From Multifurca ochricompacta (taxonomy: Eukaryota; Basidiomycota; Agaricomycetes; Russulales; Russulaceae): a stretch of DNA of 64,000 nt. The notes beneath the pieces were generated by a model. That model did not search any database and was not told the DNA's origin. It saw nothing but the letters and a program-made list of their open reading frames with translations. The position numbers were made by a program, and so were the translations under genes. Positions 10,351 through 22,621 of the stretch are shown in pieces (the first letter of the stretch is position 1; each line of letters starts with the position of its first letter). The stretch is taken from contig WTXG01000020.1 in the NCBI GenBank assembly GCA_022496185.1, positions 186,001 through 250,000 on the forward strand, given 5' to 3'.

Positions 10351-12676
10351 TTATACCACAGAAAGCCCCAGAACTGCATGAATGTCATCCAATACACTAC
10401 CCGCTGCGTGTAGTATATGCAATTCAGCATCAGTAGGTTTGTCTTCCAGTAGTCGCATTTTGGCGGTAGAATTCGCAGAGTGCTTCATATGACAGTCACA
10501 AGCACAGCTAAGGCATCCAGCGCGGACTCTCAATTTCATGAGAGTAAGGTAACGGCAGACAACTCGCGTGATAGCTTCGATGAGGGCAGTTGCCGTGAGC
10601 AACGACACAGGGAAACGTAGCATATCCGGTGCTAAGTGCGAAGGTCAGGTTGCGTCAAATGACCACGGTATACGTACAGCGCGCAGCTGCAAGTAGCTGC
10701 GTCCAGGTCTCGCTGAGTACGTCTTCCCATGCATTTTCAAAGTCCAATGCGTATCGCAAAGTTGGGAGCGCGAGGTGCAGTTCATCGAGGAGTCCCTGCG
10801 GAGTCGGCATCCCCAGGTCATACGAGAAGTATTCAAGCAGATCGCGTTGAGCGAGCTGAATCGTGTCATGAAACTGAAAGTGTTCAAAGTCCTCCCCATG
10901 GGCAACATACCTCAAGGTCGTCGAAGTACATTTCGTGAGGCGCAAGTGCCAGAAAATGTCGTGCATAGATCGGCTTCAGTGGTGGCAAGTAGTCTCGATG
11001 AATCTGCGCGAAAAAGACCCTTTAGAAAACGAAGCGGAACTGGGACATAGCTGCCTAGACCTTCACAGCGAGAGCAATAGCGGCGATGGCATAGTCCCAA
11101 ACAACCATCTTTTGGCAGTCCTTAGGTTCCTCCTTGTGGCTAGCGCCTGCGACATCCGCTTCCTCAAGGCCCTCTCCGCTCGCCGGAACGGAGAAAAAAA
11201 ACGAAGTGAAGAGATATGCCGCAAAAAATCGCGATTCGTGGTGAAGTGTCAGTTGTTCATTCAAATCTTGGGAATGCACCCCCTTCTTTGTCAATGACGC
11301 TGTTGGAGAGCTTGATGGTGGCTCTACCTGCGTTTCAAGCCAACGTAGGCGAACGGCGCAAGTATGAACAATAAATGCGCACTGTAAGTATCCACGTGAT
11401 GACTTCCACAACAAAGCTCTCCTGGGGAGCGAGTTCGAGAGCCGCGAGGGCCCCCGTGCTCCCTCTCTGAACATAGAGAGCCTCTTTCCTCAACATCACC
11501 CTGAGTCGAGCTTCCGCCGCGTCGTCACTACTCGCGTAGACGCTTGGGATATCAGCTTCGTGGAATCGCCACAATGTGGGGATTGGTGTTGGACTAGGAA
11601 CACGTGTCGCAGGCTGGGTGGGCGGGTACGATGGAACAAGTGTAATCGAAGAGTCGGGCCTGGAGGAACTGAAGTTGGACAGCGCAGTGAATTGTGTATC
11701 TTGTTTGCCCTGGAAATACCCGTGAGATGGAAGCAGCTAACCTAGTGGGTTCGAACTATACCTCTGCGCTTGTTTCGACAGCCGTGTTGGAGCTAAAATC
11801 TTGCAGCCTTGGAATTGACGACGACGCTGAAGGGAATGGGTTTGTTTTGGACAGAGCTGGGGATTCCGCGCAAGGAGATACTACGGAGCTCGGTGTACCT
11901 TCGAAATAAAGACATTTTTGCTTCTTGAAGGGTGGGCAGTGGGTCTGTAGATCGCGAGACGATGAAGGGGAAGCAGAATCTGATGCAGACAAGTAAAAAT
12001 CGGATTGGCGGACAAAAGGCCCATCACATTTTAGACATTTGGCATTAGGTTCAAAACTTTCAGTAGTGGCTGATGTCTTCCGTTTGCTTAATCTTGAGTC
12101 ATCACTAGCAACGTGCGAGACCGCAGCAGGTAGATATCCAGAAGAAGTATTGTAGTCCAGCGAGGGGCACCTCTGCAAGTCCAGAGGAAGTGAAGAACGG
12201 TGGTGAGAACATTGGTTTATGGGATCAACTGGTGACTCAGATAACGTGTCGCAAGCTATGAATGCCGTCTGGAGTTCAGAACCTGGGGATTGTTCGGAAG
12301 AAGCGGATTGTATGCGAATATTTTCATTATTTTCAGCGTGATACTGTTGTTCTGCAACTCGGCGCAAGAGGTGATCCAGATGACGAACAAAGCAAGCACG
12401 ATGAGCTGGTTTGTACAGGGTAGCCTCATTTCCGCCTCCAAGATTAAAGGAGCTTGTAGGAAGCTGAGAGGGCAGGCCTCTCATAGGGGACCAGTACGGG
12501 GAGCTAGATGCGGCCAAGGACAGGTCTGGAGTACTCGTGTTTAGGACAGGGTCTCCACAATTATTGTACCACTGGGTATGCGGAGAAAAGAGAACGCAAG
12601 CTCTGTCAGGGCTTTTCTCCAACGCATTTTCATCAACATGACTGCAAGCGCCTGTAGGAGGAGAGTGACAGGGCAT
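10351..12676 (-). CDS. cyclin-fold protein with long N-terminal extension
   Basis: Six-exon model of about 686 aa: exons 12676-11762, 11709-11383, 11327-11061, 11003-10911, 10855-10678 and 10631-10351, with introns of 52, 55, 57, 55 and 46 nt and all phases consistent. The first about 420 residues are Ser/Pro-rich and probably disordered, with a basic KRKT patch and several Cys. The conserved part is a cyclin box: SRFFAAYLFTSFFF, then WDYAIAAIALAVKIHRDYLP, the helix LAQRDLLEYFSYDLGMPTP, then LHLALPTLRYALDFENAWED and FPVSLLTATALIEAI, with exon joins falling inside the helices as expected for one fold. The sequence AQRDLLEYFSYDLGMPTP fits the place in mitotic-type cyclins where helix 5 of the first fold leads into the second. 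It likely binds a kinase subunit, but the partner and cell-cycle role cannot be told. A further intron near 10560-10480 is possible. Confidence 0.78.
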
Positions 12677-12879
12677 GACAAGAAGTGGTCATATCATATA
12701 TATGCGCGTTGACTTCATTTGACATCACTCACCAAGCCACCGGCACGACTCGATCCGGGTACGCCCTGTGCACCCAATACCATACCACACCTTGCACTTG
12801 CACTTGCATTTGCACTTGCTCAATGTCAATCTCCAGACCTTTTAATTGCTCCTGCTCCTGTTACCCAACCGGGCCTCGA

Positions 12880-13625
12880 ACTCTATATAAGGACGAGAGT
12901 CTTGACCTGGCATCCTATTCCCTCTTAACTCTTGTAAGGATGGCTCGGGCGTTGGACGCGAAACCTCCGGCCGTCGCCACTTCTGCCTAGACCCGTTTGC
13001 TCCCTCTGACATTAATTCGACTTTTAGTTTCGGACAGACGACAAACTCTGATACTGTACAAATGTGATTGATGCACGCTTGCCCGTTCATTCCTTAGCAC
13101 TCGGATCGTCTCCTTTCGTCCTTATGCCTCTTTCGTCTCGCCTCGCTCGGCTTCCAAATTCATCTCTCCCCGCACGATTTGGGCACGGCCCTGAAGCGCG
13201 AATTAAGTCGATTCAAAAATAAAAAAATAAAAAATCATTTCTCCACTGCTTTTTTATACCATATCATTCCTTCAAACTGGTCTCAACAAGTATATAAGGG
13301 TAAATACAGTAGTGTAAGGATGGCTCGGGCGTTGAGCATGAAGCCTCCAGCTATCTCCTCTCTTTCATTACAAACCCTGAATTAGAGCACTGAGCACTTA
13401 TGATCTAGTTTAGTACATTTGCATTCTGGGGCCACATGCCCGTCCATTCCTTAAACCAATTTAGTTTCACTACCTCCCCGTCTTTATTGCCAGGTTTTCA
13501 CCTCTCCGTCTACACCTTTCCGCCTTTATTGCCCGGCTTCATCTCGCTTATCCTAATTCATCCTCTTTCTGCTTCATAACTAGGTCTCTCTGCAAGTATA
13601 TAAGGGTACATACAATGCTTGTAGT
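12880..13625 (+). repeat. tandem TATA-bearing LTR-like units with a repeated mini-ORF
   Basis: Three related blocks follow each other. TATATAAGG occurs at 12884, 13291 and 13597. The first two are followed by TGTAAGGATGGCTCGGGCGT (starting 12933 and 13313), which opens a tiny frame, MARALDAKPP (12940-12990) or MARALSMKPP (13320-13385). The second and third share CAAGTATATAAGGGTA plus ACATACA-type sequence. A common CC(G/A)TTCATTCCTTA-like block occurs in both inter-TATA spacers. The TG start and position just 5' of a gag suggest degenerate solo or tandem LTRs; the mini-ORFs may be incidental. No matching copy is found downstream of the gag. Confidence 0.55.
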
Positions 13626-14613
13626 AGACCAGCCAGTGAGTCAACAGAAGCAGAAATCAAACGGCATTTCTCTCCCTTTCTCTATCTTTCTTTTGTGTGC
13701 TAAAGAACTTCTTGACAACATCGAGCGCAAGGTTAAACGGAACCAGCAAGTAGTAGATTTGCAACAGTTCAAGCACGATACACCCTCATTCGAAGTCTTA
13801 GTTATCTCTGGGGTTCCTTCATCACTCTCTTCCACCTTTCTACCTCTCTCCTCACGGGAACACTTTGCCTCGCACTCACCGCGGATTGGATTCGTACACC
13901 CTCTATCAAACAGTCAGCTGACACATCCAAAAAGTGGTCCAAATCAACAATAAAACTCTCATCGTCGCGTCCAACATCCTCGGTCCTCTTCGTCGCCCTT
14001 CTCTCTATCTCTCCTTCCTCCCCAAGTCCTCGTCCGCTCACCAGCGTTCTGCTTCGTGCCTTGGTTTTCCCTCTCGTTCGTCTCATCCTAATCCTCACCC
14101 CCTTACTCACCATCCCTACCCTTCGCACGTTTTCTACACCTTCTCCATTTCACCTCCTGTCCCTTCCTCGACTCGGCATATTCCTAGTCTCCGACACAAC
14201 AAGACGTCTCTCGTCTCTATCTCTTCAAGCTCGTCCCCGCTGACTGTTCCGATACCTTTGCTAGATTCTTTACCACTCGACTACATCCCGTCGCTCACTG
14301 ACGCTTCGTTTCCTGAACTTGCTGCAGCGCTCACTCCTCGGATTCAGCGCGCTTGTTCCGACCTTGACTCCATCTTCACACCACTCAACGACCGTTTTAT
14401 CCTAAATATCTATCCATACATTGGTCACGGAATCCCAATCATCGCTCAAAGGAAAGGCGCCATCTCACGCTTCTCCTCCACCACCAGCTACCATCTCCGC
14501 GCCTGTAAAACTAAAATCAGCCGACCATTGCCTCTACCTCCCCTTCCTCCTTCTCCCTTTAGCCTTCAGCTTCGCTAAAACAAACAACTACTGTCCGCCT
14601 CACTCCGGCCACG
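13626..14613 (+). other. Ser/Pro-rich leader region upstream of gag
   Basis: The plus strand keeps an open, Ser/Pro/Leu-rich frame from 13934 to 14578, and the base composition is pyrimidine-rich. It directly precedes the gag start and probably represents the element's leader or a decayed N-terminal part. No domain is recognisable. Confidence 0.35.
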
Positions 14614-15944
14614 ATGACGAACCCTCCTGTCTATGGCCCCGCGGCGATGCCCCCACCTCTCTCTCACAACGCTCCTTTCTTTGCTGACCCATATAGATAT
14701 CCAATCAAACCCTTCCTCCACGAATTCGAAAGCTTGGCCACCGCTCATGAGCTCTCCAGCCAGCAAATGGTAGAACAAGTCATTTGCTATGTGTCCCCCG
14801 ATCTACACGATCCCTTTATGTTCCTAGACGGCTACGCCACGCACGATTGGGTTACGTTCAAAATGTCACTCACAAGACTTGCAGAAACATTAGTAAGGTC
14901 CCGGTACCCTAAGCAAAGGCTTCAGGAATTCACGCGGCTCGCTTCGAGGACACGCATAGCCAGTGTAGAGGATGTATTGACATACTACAAGAGGTTTCTG
15001 ATCCTCTGCAAGCCCCTTATGAACTACAATCTCATTACAGATTGGGACCGCGATGTCGCCTTCTGGAGCGGGTTCCACCCCGAAGACCGAAGATGCATGG
15101 ACTTTCGGCTCATCTGCAGATGTCCCGACCACCACCGTGGAGACCCTTTCGACTGGCAAGACGTGTTCAACGCCGCTCTCGCTGAGTTTGCCAATCGGCA
15201 TCGTTTCAATATATTCACCACGGAGGACGAGTGGGATGCATCTTCCTCCAACAAGACAAGGAAGCCAGACCCCCTCTTACTGCTATGGTTCGGCCGTGAA
15301 GCTGAAGACTTAATGACGACGAAGAGCGATCGTGATCGCGACTATTATCCTCCAAGTTTTAGGCGCAGAGATGATGACACACCTAGACGCAAAGCGTATC
15401 ACACTGCCCTTTCGGAGCCCGCTGGCAAGGCTCAAGATACTTTGCTAGAACGAGAAGACCAAGAAGCAGACGACATCATGACCAAGCTTCAATCATTGTC
15501 CCCTAACGAGCCGGCATATGTGGCCTGTACTTCCGATGCATGCACCGATACCCTATCATTGCACAGATTTTCCCCAAGCCCAATTTCGATCGCTCTCCTT
15601 CCTCTGTGCCGTCAAGCACCAGCGCAGCCAAAGCATCTTTCTTCCTCCCTCGAGATCGCTTGAATGGGTGTGTTTTCTGCACCAAGCCCGGGCACCGCAT
15701 CCGTCAATGCCGAGTCGCAGAGGAGTATGTCATGACAGGTCGCGCTGCAATCCACAACGATCGCATCTGCCTGTCAAATGGGCAGCCCATCCCGAACGAT
15801 GGCTCAAATCGCGGACTTCAAGCCAGCATAGACACTTGGTTGGCTGATCAAACTCTCGATGTCCTTTTATTCACCCCTGATCCTCCTCCTCACGCAAACC
15901 CCACCTTCCAGACCTACGGTTATCGTATTGTGGGTGAGGCCTGA
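14614..15944 (+). mobile_element. orphan retrotransposon gag with CCHC zinc knuckle, one frameshift
   Basis: A frame of about 305 codons from ATG 14614 encodes a Gag-like capsid region (FLHEFESLATAHELSS, then an RLAETLVRSRYPKQRL region and a YYKRFLILCKPL stretch) of the type seen in LTR-retrotransposon Gags. The frame then shifts near 15529. In the new frame the protein continues FRCMHRYPIIAQIFPKP, reaches a zinc knuckle CVFCTKPGHRIRQC (C-x2-C-x4-H-x4-C), then RICLSNGQPIPNDGSNRGL, and stops at 15944. No protease, reverse transcriptase, RNase H or integrase follows, so this is a gag-only remnant or a domesticated gag. LTR-like units lie just upstream. The single shift could be decay, sequencing error or, less likely, programmed. 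Confidence 0.75.
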
Positions 15945-17255
15945 AGTTTGTATTGTGAACATCGCACATTTCGCGATCGGTATACGACGACGACGATGAT
16001 GGCGTGAATCAATCTATTGAGCCATTCTGTCTCGGGCGCATGGTGTTATGTGCTATATGCTATGTGAAAAGAGGTTCACCCCTATCGTGTGTATTTCACA
16101 ACTAGTGTCGCGAAGACCTTGGCCCCGCGGCTTTGCTTTGAGGTCTGAAGCACGTCATGATAAACTTTGGTCATGGCAAGATGGAACTCTAGGTAAGAAA
16201 GAATTCCAGATATATCAATTCGGATAGTAATTACATCTACCAACTTATACGATCGTCTGAAAGTTGTTTGTACATAGGTGGCAGCGAGATTATAATGATG
16301 GGTAATTCATGGGACAACGTTCCGAGGATCGAATGGTGGTAAACTAGAAAGTAGAGGAAGGTTTATAAAGGCTACTTGGTATGGGAGTCTCCAGTAGCTC
16401 GTGCAGGTCTTCAAGCAACACGATCGTGGCCGCACTCCTCGAGAAGCGTTATAAGCCTTCTGAGGTCGGCAACTTTTGTTTGTTGGAGGAAAAGAAAGGA
16501 AAGGAAGAGATTACAGTGATGCTGGAGGCAGAGGGTGAAAAGGTGGAAAGAGGATTGAGTGTGAAAACTGAGGCAGAACCAGCGTCTCATGAGTAGAGGA
16601 GGCAGAAGCAAGAGGCGAGAGTGTGGACTACAGGCATGAAACAGCTCTCACCTCCCGACTCCATGGCAGACCTCAATGTGTAGCTCGAGACTAAGGAGTC
16701 TTGAGCTGGTTCCTATTCTTTTAAGTACTCATAGCTATGTTGAGGTTGCTGTCGTGAGACGTGTCGTACCGTAACACCTTTTCTGCCTTGGGCGATGCGT
16801 GAGGCTGTTGTGGGTGACCAGTCTATACGAGTGGAATAGTTTCTGTGGGTATGAGTACGCAACGCTCGAGTATCGACAGCGGCTAGAGCGTGCTAGCATC
16901 TCGGGAATATCTGCAAAACCTACAAGCTGAGAAATTATAGATTTACAATCGAATTGTTAGACGAGACCACCAGCTCCACGATAGTGTGACCAACTTGAAT
17001 CGTGGCTGTCCGGCAACAGCATCTCCAAGGAGCGCAGACCAAACGAGTTTGTCCGCTTACTTGTACCATCAAACCTTTTGGGCACCATCGAGCTTGAGAT
17101 GGTAATAAAATAAAATCCACATCCACTGAAGAAATTGGATTGATAAGGGTATCGCTGGTATGCAATTACAGTACAGGGGAGATGCGCTAACTTCAAAAGT
17201 AGATAAGGAAATGACCATCACTCAAAACAATGGGGGTGCAGATTCAAAATAGAAA
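15945..17255. other. intergenic region
   Basis: No gene is supported. A plus-strand frame at 16381-16596 has a basic and acidic stretch but no motif. There is no pol-like coding sequence or LTR copy, which argues that the upstream gag is truncated. Confidence 0.4.
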
Positions 17256-19497
17256 TCAAGCGAGAACGAGGTGGAGACTGATCTCCGTCTTCTCTGCTGC
17301 AATTTCGGATAGTTTTGAGTGCAACGGGAGGATCGTGAACTGTCCCTCGTCTCCCTTTAGGTAGAAAGCGCCGTCCCTGCGCGCGCGTTGGACGTCGCTT
17401 GGACTGAGCACGTTGGCAGCACTCCAGCGCAACGCGAGAAGGCGAGTCGTGCTTTCTTCCTCAACTAAAATGATGGTCTTATGTCAGCGCGTAGTTTCAA
17501 AGAGTGGGGGCAGCATACCAGAAGCGTTGCCGATCTTCGCCCTATTTGGCGAGCCTTCGTGGATGCTAATGTTAACCGTCACAACCTTGCGATCTTTGGA
17601 AGTGGAGCTCTGTGGCTTCTCATCACTCGTGAACAATACTGCTCGCTTGTAACCGTGTGGCTTACCTTCGTTAGCAAACTATTCAACTGCTTCATACGCT
17701 CTACATCCTTGTTCAGTGCAGAGGATAGAGCTGACTGATTCTCTGTCCATTTATCGGAAAGCTGTGCAAAGAGTGTTCAAAATTTGAAAACACATGATGT
17801 TACAGAATAGGACTTACGTTGAAAGAGGCGAAGCTCGCTTTGATTAACGTTTCGGCCCTTCCGAAGGCTTTTACCGTTTCATTTTCTTCCATATTATCCA
17901 CGGGGAATTCCCTGCTGAGAGTAGAGACAGCCAGGACAGCGGCTTTAAGTGCGGCCAAGGTTTCGTTGAATGCCCTGGTGGAGACGTCTCAGCCTATGAA
18001 GAGTACCCGGGATGCTAGTATTGAAAACGTACTCCTCGAGGGCGTTGGCCCTCTCGACTGTGACTACAGAGTCCGCGGTGGAGGTAAAGTGATTCGCGAG
18101 GAAGCGGCAGAGCATGACGAGTGCGAATGCCTGTGCCTGGAAGGGACGGCGAATGTGACCTGTTTGCTTCAAGAGGTCCACGTAAGAACCTGGGAGGTGA
18201 GCGGGCCCAGTTTCTGCAACGATCTGTAAGAAAGCTAGTCAAAAAGGCACAAGCCGAGACATACCTTGAGTATCTCTATGAACGCATTGTACTTGGTCTC
18301 GATGGTAGCAGGCAAGTTCTCTTGAGCCTGGTCTGCGGTTTTCAGGGCTGTTATAAGCCTAAGGACGTTGGGGTCAAAATGGGTTCCAAAGTCACAAAAA
18401 AGGTACTCACTCTCCAGCAACATTCCAGACGGGTTTCGACTTCAAATGGTTCAAGACATCGGCGCCAAGAGTCGCGGCCGCTACTATTTCCAGTACGCCT
18501 TCAAGCAGCATACTTGTCTTGACCGTGATAACCGTGAGCCACTATATCCAAATGAGAACAAAAACCATCTCGGCCTGGATGTGGACTTTACGTTGGGGGA
18601 GACCCGTTATAATCTGATTTTGCAACTCGCCAGAGAAACTTCCGCATCGTTCACGTATTGGGGGAATCTGCCAGTTGAGTTAGGAACCCATGAATCCAGG
18701 ATACACATGGGTACGTGCCTATCCAGCTCTCGGGAGAGGATATCCTTGGCGGTGCTCCTTATTTCTCGGAGAAGTGTGTTATCATCGTACGTTTGTGCCT
18801 CCAGGCGCTCTTTTTTGCGAGAGGCGGTATTGGGCTCGTTGAATAGTTTCTAGATCACCGTGAGTACGTGCGTCTGACATGCGTGGCGCAGTGAGCATAC
18901 CACAAGATTAACATGCTCGTCGAAGTCTTCGAGAGCCTTTAATAGCTCTTTCTGTTCTTGTCCCAGCTCTCTGTCGACGAGACACAATCCTCGATGGTAC
19001 TGGCACCGGCGAAGTATCGGGCTTTTTCATCCTCTGTGAACGCAAGCAGTTTGAATAAGATCCTGGGCAAGGGGATTACGTCAGCGCGCATGTCTCAAAC
19101 GTGTACAAGTCAACTTACTCCTCTAATGGCTCAACGGCCTGTGTGAATTTCTCAAAGCTATCCCAGTCTCCGGTATCACTGTTCTCCACTTTTTGGATGT
19201 ATTCGTTAATCGCATCGACAATATCCCGTGCCCGTTCTACAACCATGTACGAGACTTGCGTGTTGCGACGGAAAGAGACAACATCGCGCCCCACGGCCTG
19301 GATGAGATACTTGGCCGCCTCTGTGGCAGGAAAGCCGCCTTTCCCAAGATTGGTGAGGCTAAGAGGTTCACTGGACGAGGCCTTGCCAACTGAACGAGTG
19401 CCAGAACTCCCTGAGTTTGGGATCCATTCGTAGGGAGGTTGTCGCCCGACCCTTTAGTTGCGGTTTCGTCGTTATCCAGACGCTGGCCTGATGACAT
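17256..19497 (-). pseudogene. unrecognised helical, multi-exon protein gene with frameshifts
   Basis: Many exons can be read on the minus strand and most join in phase. In order they include AKYLIQAVGRDVVSFRRNTQ, VVERARDIVDAINEYIQKV, EILFKLLAFTEDEKARYF, ELGQEQKELLKALEDFDEHV, KLFNEPNTASRKKERLEA, VLEIVAAATLGADVLNHL, ITALKTADQAQENLPATI, YVDLLKQTGHIRRPFQAQAF, LAALKAAVLAVSTLSREF, LSDKWTENQSALSSALNKDV and a last exon with GDEGQFTILPLHSKLSEIA, ending at a TGA at 17256. The whole is alpha-helical with coiled-coil character. Frames break near the N-terminus (19400), near 18990 and near 18020, so it is either inactivated or carries sequence errors. I do not recognise the family and assign no function. 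The 5' end is uncertain. Confidence 0.55.
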
Positions 19498-21517
19498 GGT
19501 AACTGAGAGAAGTGTGTGCGAACCAGAGTTGGTGGATGAGTGGCCATATATTACCAGGTACTATTTAACGTCCAGCAGCGGCGGAACGAACACGCGGAAC
19601 ATCAAACCCCGCCAATGATATCGATAACGAAAATGGGAAATTGCGGCGCATGCAGAGCACCAAGGTGATATGAAAGAGCTCGGAACAACGCAGGGAATTG
19701 TGAAAAGGATGAGCTCGAAACATGCTGTCCCTAGAAAACGTCTATCCCCGTTAGGGAATCAAAGACACAAGTGTAGGCTTGATCAGCATACATTGTCTCG
19801 TGTCTACTGGGATATATTTGAGAAACATATGTTGGAAACGCACGTCCAGCGAGTTTCCAGATCGAGAATATCATGATCCGCATATGCATTAGCCTGTAGC
19901 CTGTATCAAGGCGAGGTAAAAGGGCGGTATTCATGAGGCTTCAGTGGAAGGAAGATTACGGGATAGAGTGATCATTGGGACAACCCAAGTCGGGAAGCTA
20001 TGGGACATCGCCCACACATGCATAGGGTTACTTTACCTTGTGTGATGATTTCTACGCTCGTTCAAACCCACGATTTTCTTTTGCTAGGAGAACAGAATGG
20101 GCTGCTTGGCACACACTTGGGGCCGGATACTACAGTGAGACAAGTCCGACTCATGATGGAGTCAACTCGCCAAGGTCAAGGTTCAATCGAGGACGTAGCA
20201 CGGAAACAGCATGTTGAGGCAATATCGTTCTCGGGCGCTCCGCGATACTCAAGTACGGACACGTGATCTATACCACCTCCCTAGGCGCATCGGGGTGGTC
20301 GGGGTTATAAACCTATAAATGGTGTGCCTAGGAACTGAGGAAAGAAAAATGGGACAACTTTAAGGTTGAAAAGGGGTTTTCCTACCTGTAGAAATTACTT
20401 TTATCTCATCTAGAAATCTCCGCAAATATTATGTGCCTCCGGCCAGACATCAGGGATGTACAATAAAGGACTTCAAGTGTGAACCATCATAAAACCAAGC
20501 ATGCAACTTCAGACACGTGTCGCCTCATGTCCCTACAACTCACTGTCGACTGCCTGGACAGTGGGTTCTGTGAAAGGGGATTTGGAAGGGGGATGGAAGT
20601 AAGAGTGGTAAGAGTGAAAGTGCGAAGGGTATTGAATTTATCTCGGGAATTATGCAAGAAATGAGCAGCCATATCTAGTCTCCTTGGGTCTCGGAAGGTC
20701 CGAGGCAGTATCCCCTCTTTCCTTACTACATGATTCATCAGCTGAGTCCATCCGTTCATGATCAAGTAGCAAAGCAGACCTACCTACAACACACATCGCA
20801 AGGTGAGATTTAATGTGGGGAGGCAAGGGGGCCACTCGCTCGTAACTTCGGTCATAAGAGATACAGTCAGATTTGCTTGCGCTATGGACTGATGTCGGCT
20901 CCCATGACCCTGTCAGGTCAAAGGAAACACGAGGAGAAAAGGCGCGGTTCGAATCCTAGACTGGTACTAAGGGGGATCGACAGACTGACAGACTATTGGA
21001 GCTTCAGTTCATACAATGTGGCAGCGGAAAGGGTCTTCCATGCGAGAGTATAAGTAGCACAGCCGGAACGCGCAAGAGTACACAAGCACACGAGACACAG
21101 GTCAAAGACAGATAGGGAATCTGTCATCGAAATCCGAAAACCATAATATTTCACATGTAGTTCCCAGCTCTTTAGACGGAATTAGTTGCATCGGCCGGAG
21201 AGTGGCAGACCTACAGCAGGTAATATATGGTAGTCGTAAGGTGCTCTAGTGACTAGAGCCTTAAGTTGTTGTGGCGGGGCTAGTGATAAAGCGACCGAAG
21301 AATCAAACCCGCTGTCTTTCGCGTCTCTACAAAAGGAAATCTGCATGAAGGTACAGCTCACGCATGTCTAGTGACGGTCACGGGAACGATCAGATGGCGT
21401 CTTTATGTGTGTTGAGATGGCACCTGAGAAGAAATGTGGTGGGTCGGGCATCCTCACGCTTGGGTGCCAGTAGGTTACATGTTGGATTGCCGTAACCTAC
21501 AGCTATCCCTCAGGCCC
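19498..21517. other. intergenic region
   Basis: No gene is recognised. Short frames are present on both strands without motifs. A pol III B-box-like GGTTCGAATCC occurs at 20947 but no cloverleaf can be folded around it. Confidence 0.4.
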
Positions 21518-22621
21518 TCAGCGAAGTATTTCCCGGAACTTCCAAGTCACAAACGGACACCTTTTGGGACCCACGTACCGGGATAGGCCGAGGTGTGGCG
21601 TGTCAAAATGGTTGTCTTGGGCGAGGACAACGTTGTAGATTTCTTCAATAATGGAACTCAGAGCAAGTATTAAACCAATCGATGATGCCAGCTTGAGAAA
21701 CTGAGCAAAATTATATGAGTAGAAGCAACGTGCGGATGCAGGCATAGTGATGCGGCGGTCAGTAATTTCTCAAAACGCTTTTCCAACACGGGATCCGCCC
21801 GACGCCCGTTTGAGTTTGGCTGGCAGGTAAAATCCAATAAACTCGATGACATAACTTGCATTGGGTTGGGCTGATGGGCAGGCCAACTATCCCCGTATTT
21901 CTGTAATGAGAAATGAAAGCCGGAAAAGGCGACGGAGAGTTGGTGAAAGGACAGAGTCTGGATGGCCATGACGTCGACAGGGGTGTGTGCGATGATGCAG
22001 TTACGCCGCGGAGTGGTAGTTGAAGGCGGCCAACAGTCTCTTTGAACAATGACTGACCAGGTGCGGCGTGGAGCAAATCATAAGGCATCATGCCCGCCGC
22101 GGCGCCCAATTCGATTCTAAATAAGACCGCTCTAAACAAGAATCCAAGGAGGGTAACGGCGATCAGGAGTCCCGGAACGGTGTCTCCAAAGTAGCCCTTG
22201 TTGACGTTACGCGTAGATGAGTCTGCAATCAGCGCGCAGTCTATGTCGGACTTGAACCCGTGTACTTGGCCATGGCGAGCCTGAGGGTGACAACCTGTGA
22301 TGAGGACACCGAGCTGGGCACCAGAGAGCGCTCTCCATGTGGTCGCCTAACGGAGATCAGTGAAGCAAACAGGTGGATGTCATAGGTCACAAAAGAGTCA
22401 ACTGATGGATGCTTCACCAGCTCCCGTAGGGCAGGTGAAGATTGTGACAACATGGCCTTGAGTGGTCGGAGAAACCCGATAAGGGTGGGCCCTTGGTAGA
22501 GATAATAAAGAGTATAGAGAAAGAGAGAAAGGTGGCTGAAGGATACGAGGCCGCGCCGCTCTGTAGTGTTGTATGATTTTATGACGTCGCGTCCCATTGG
22601 CAGAGACATAGATTCGAACAT
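21518..22621 (-). CDS. putative small membrane protein
   Basis: Exon 1 (22621-22391, MFESMSLPMG...HPSVDSF) joins in phase through a 44-nt intron to exon 2 (22346-22058), which reads ATTWRALSGAQLGVLITGC, KSDIDCALIADSSTRN and a hydrophobic helix VPGLLIAVTLLGFLFRAVLF before a possible GTCAGT donor. Later exons probably include YVIEFIGFYLPAKLKRASGG (about 21860-21800) and FLKLASSIGLILALSSIIEE (about 21705-21640), with the stop at 21518. These give two or three candidate membrane helices. The joins after exon 2 are not certain. No family is recognised and no function is proposed. Confidence 0.5.

Noticed and set aside
13802..14128. minus-strand Arg/Lys-rich frame
   Set aside because: It is antisense to pyrimidine-rich gag leader sequence, which always gives Arg/Glu/Lys-rich shadows.
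20941..20960. pol III B-box-like GGTTCGAATCC suggesting a tRNA
   Set aside because: The bases flanking the TTCGAAT loop do not pair as a T stem, and no A box, anticodon stem or acceptor stem can be placed upstream.
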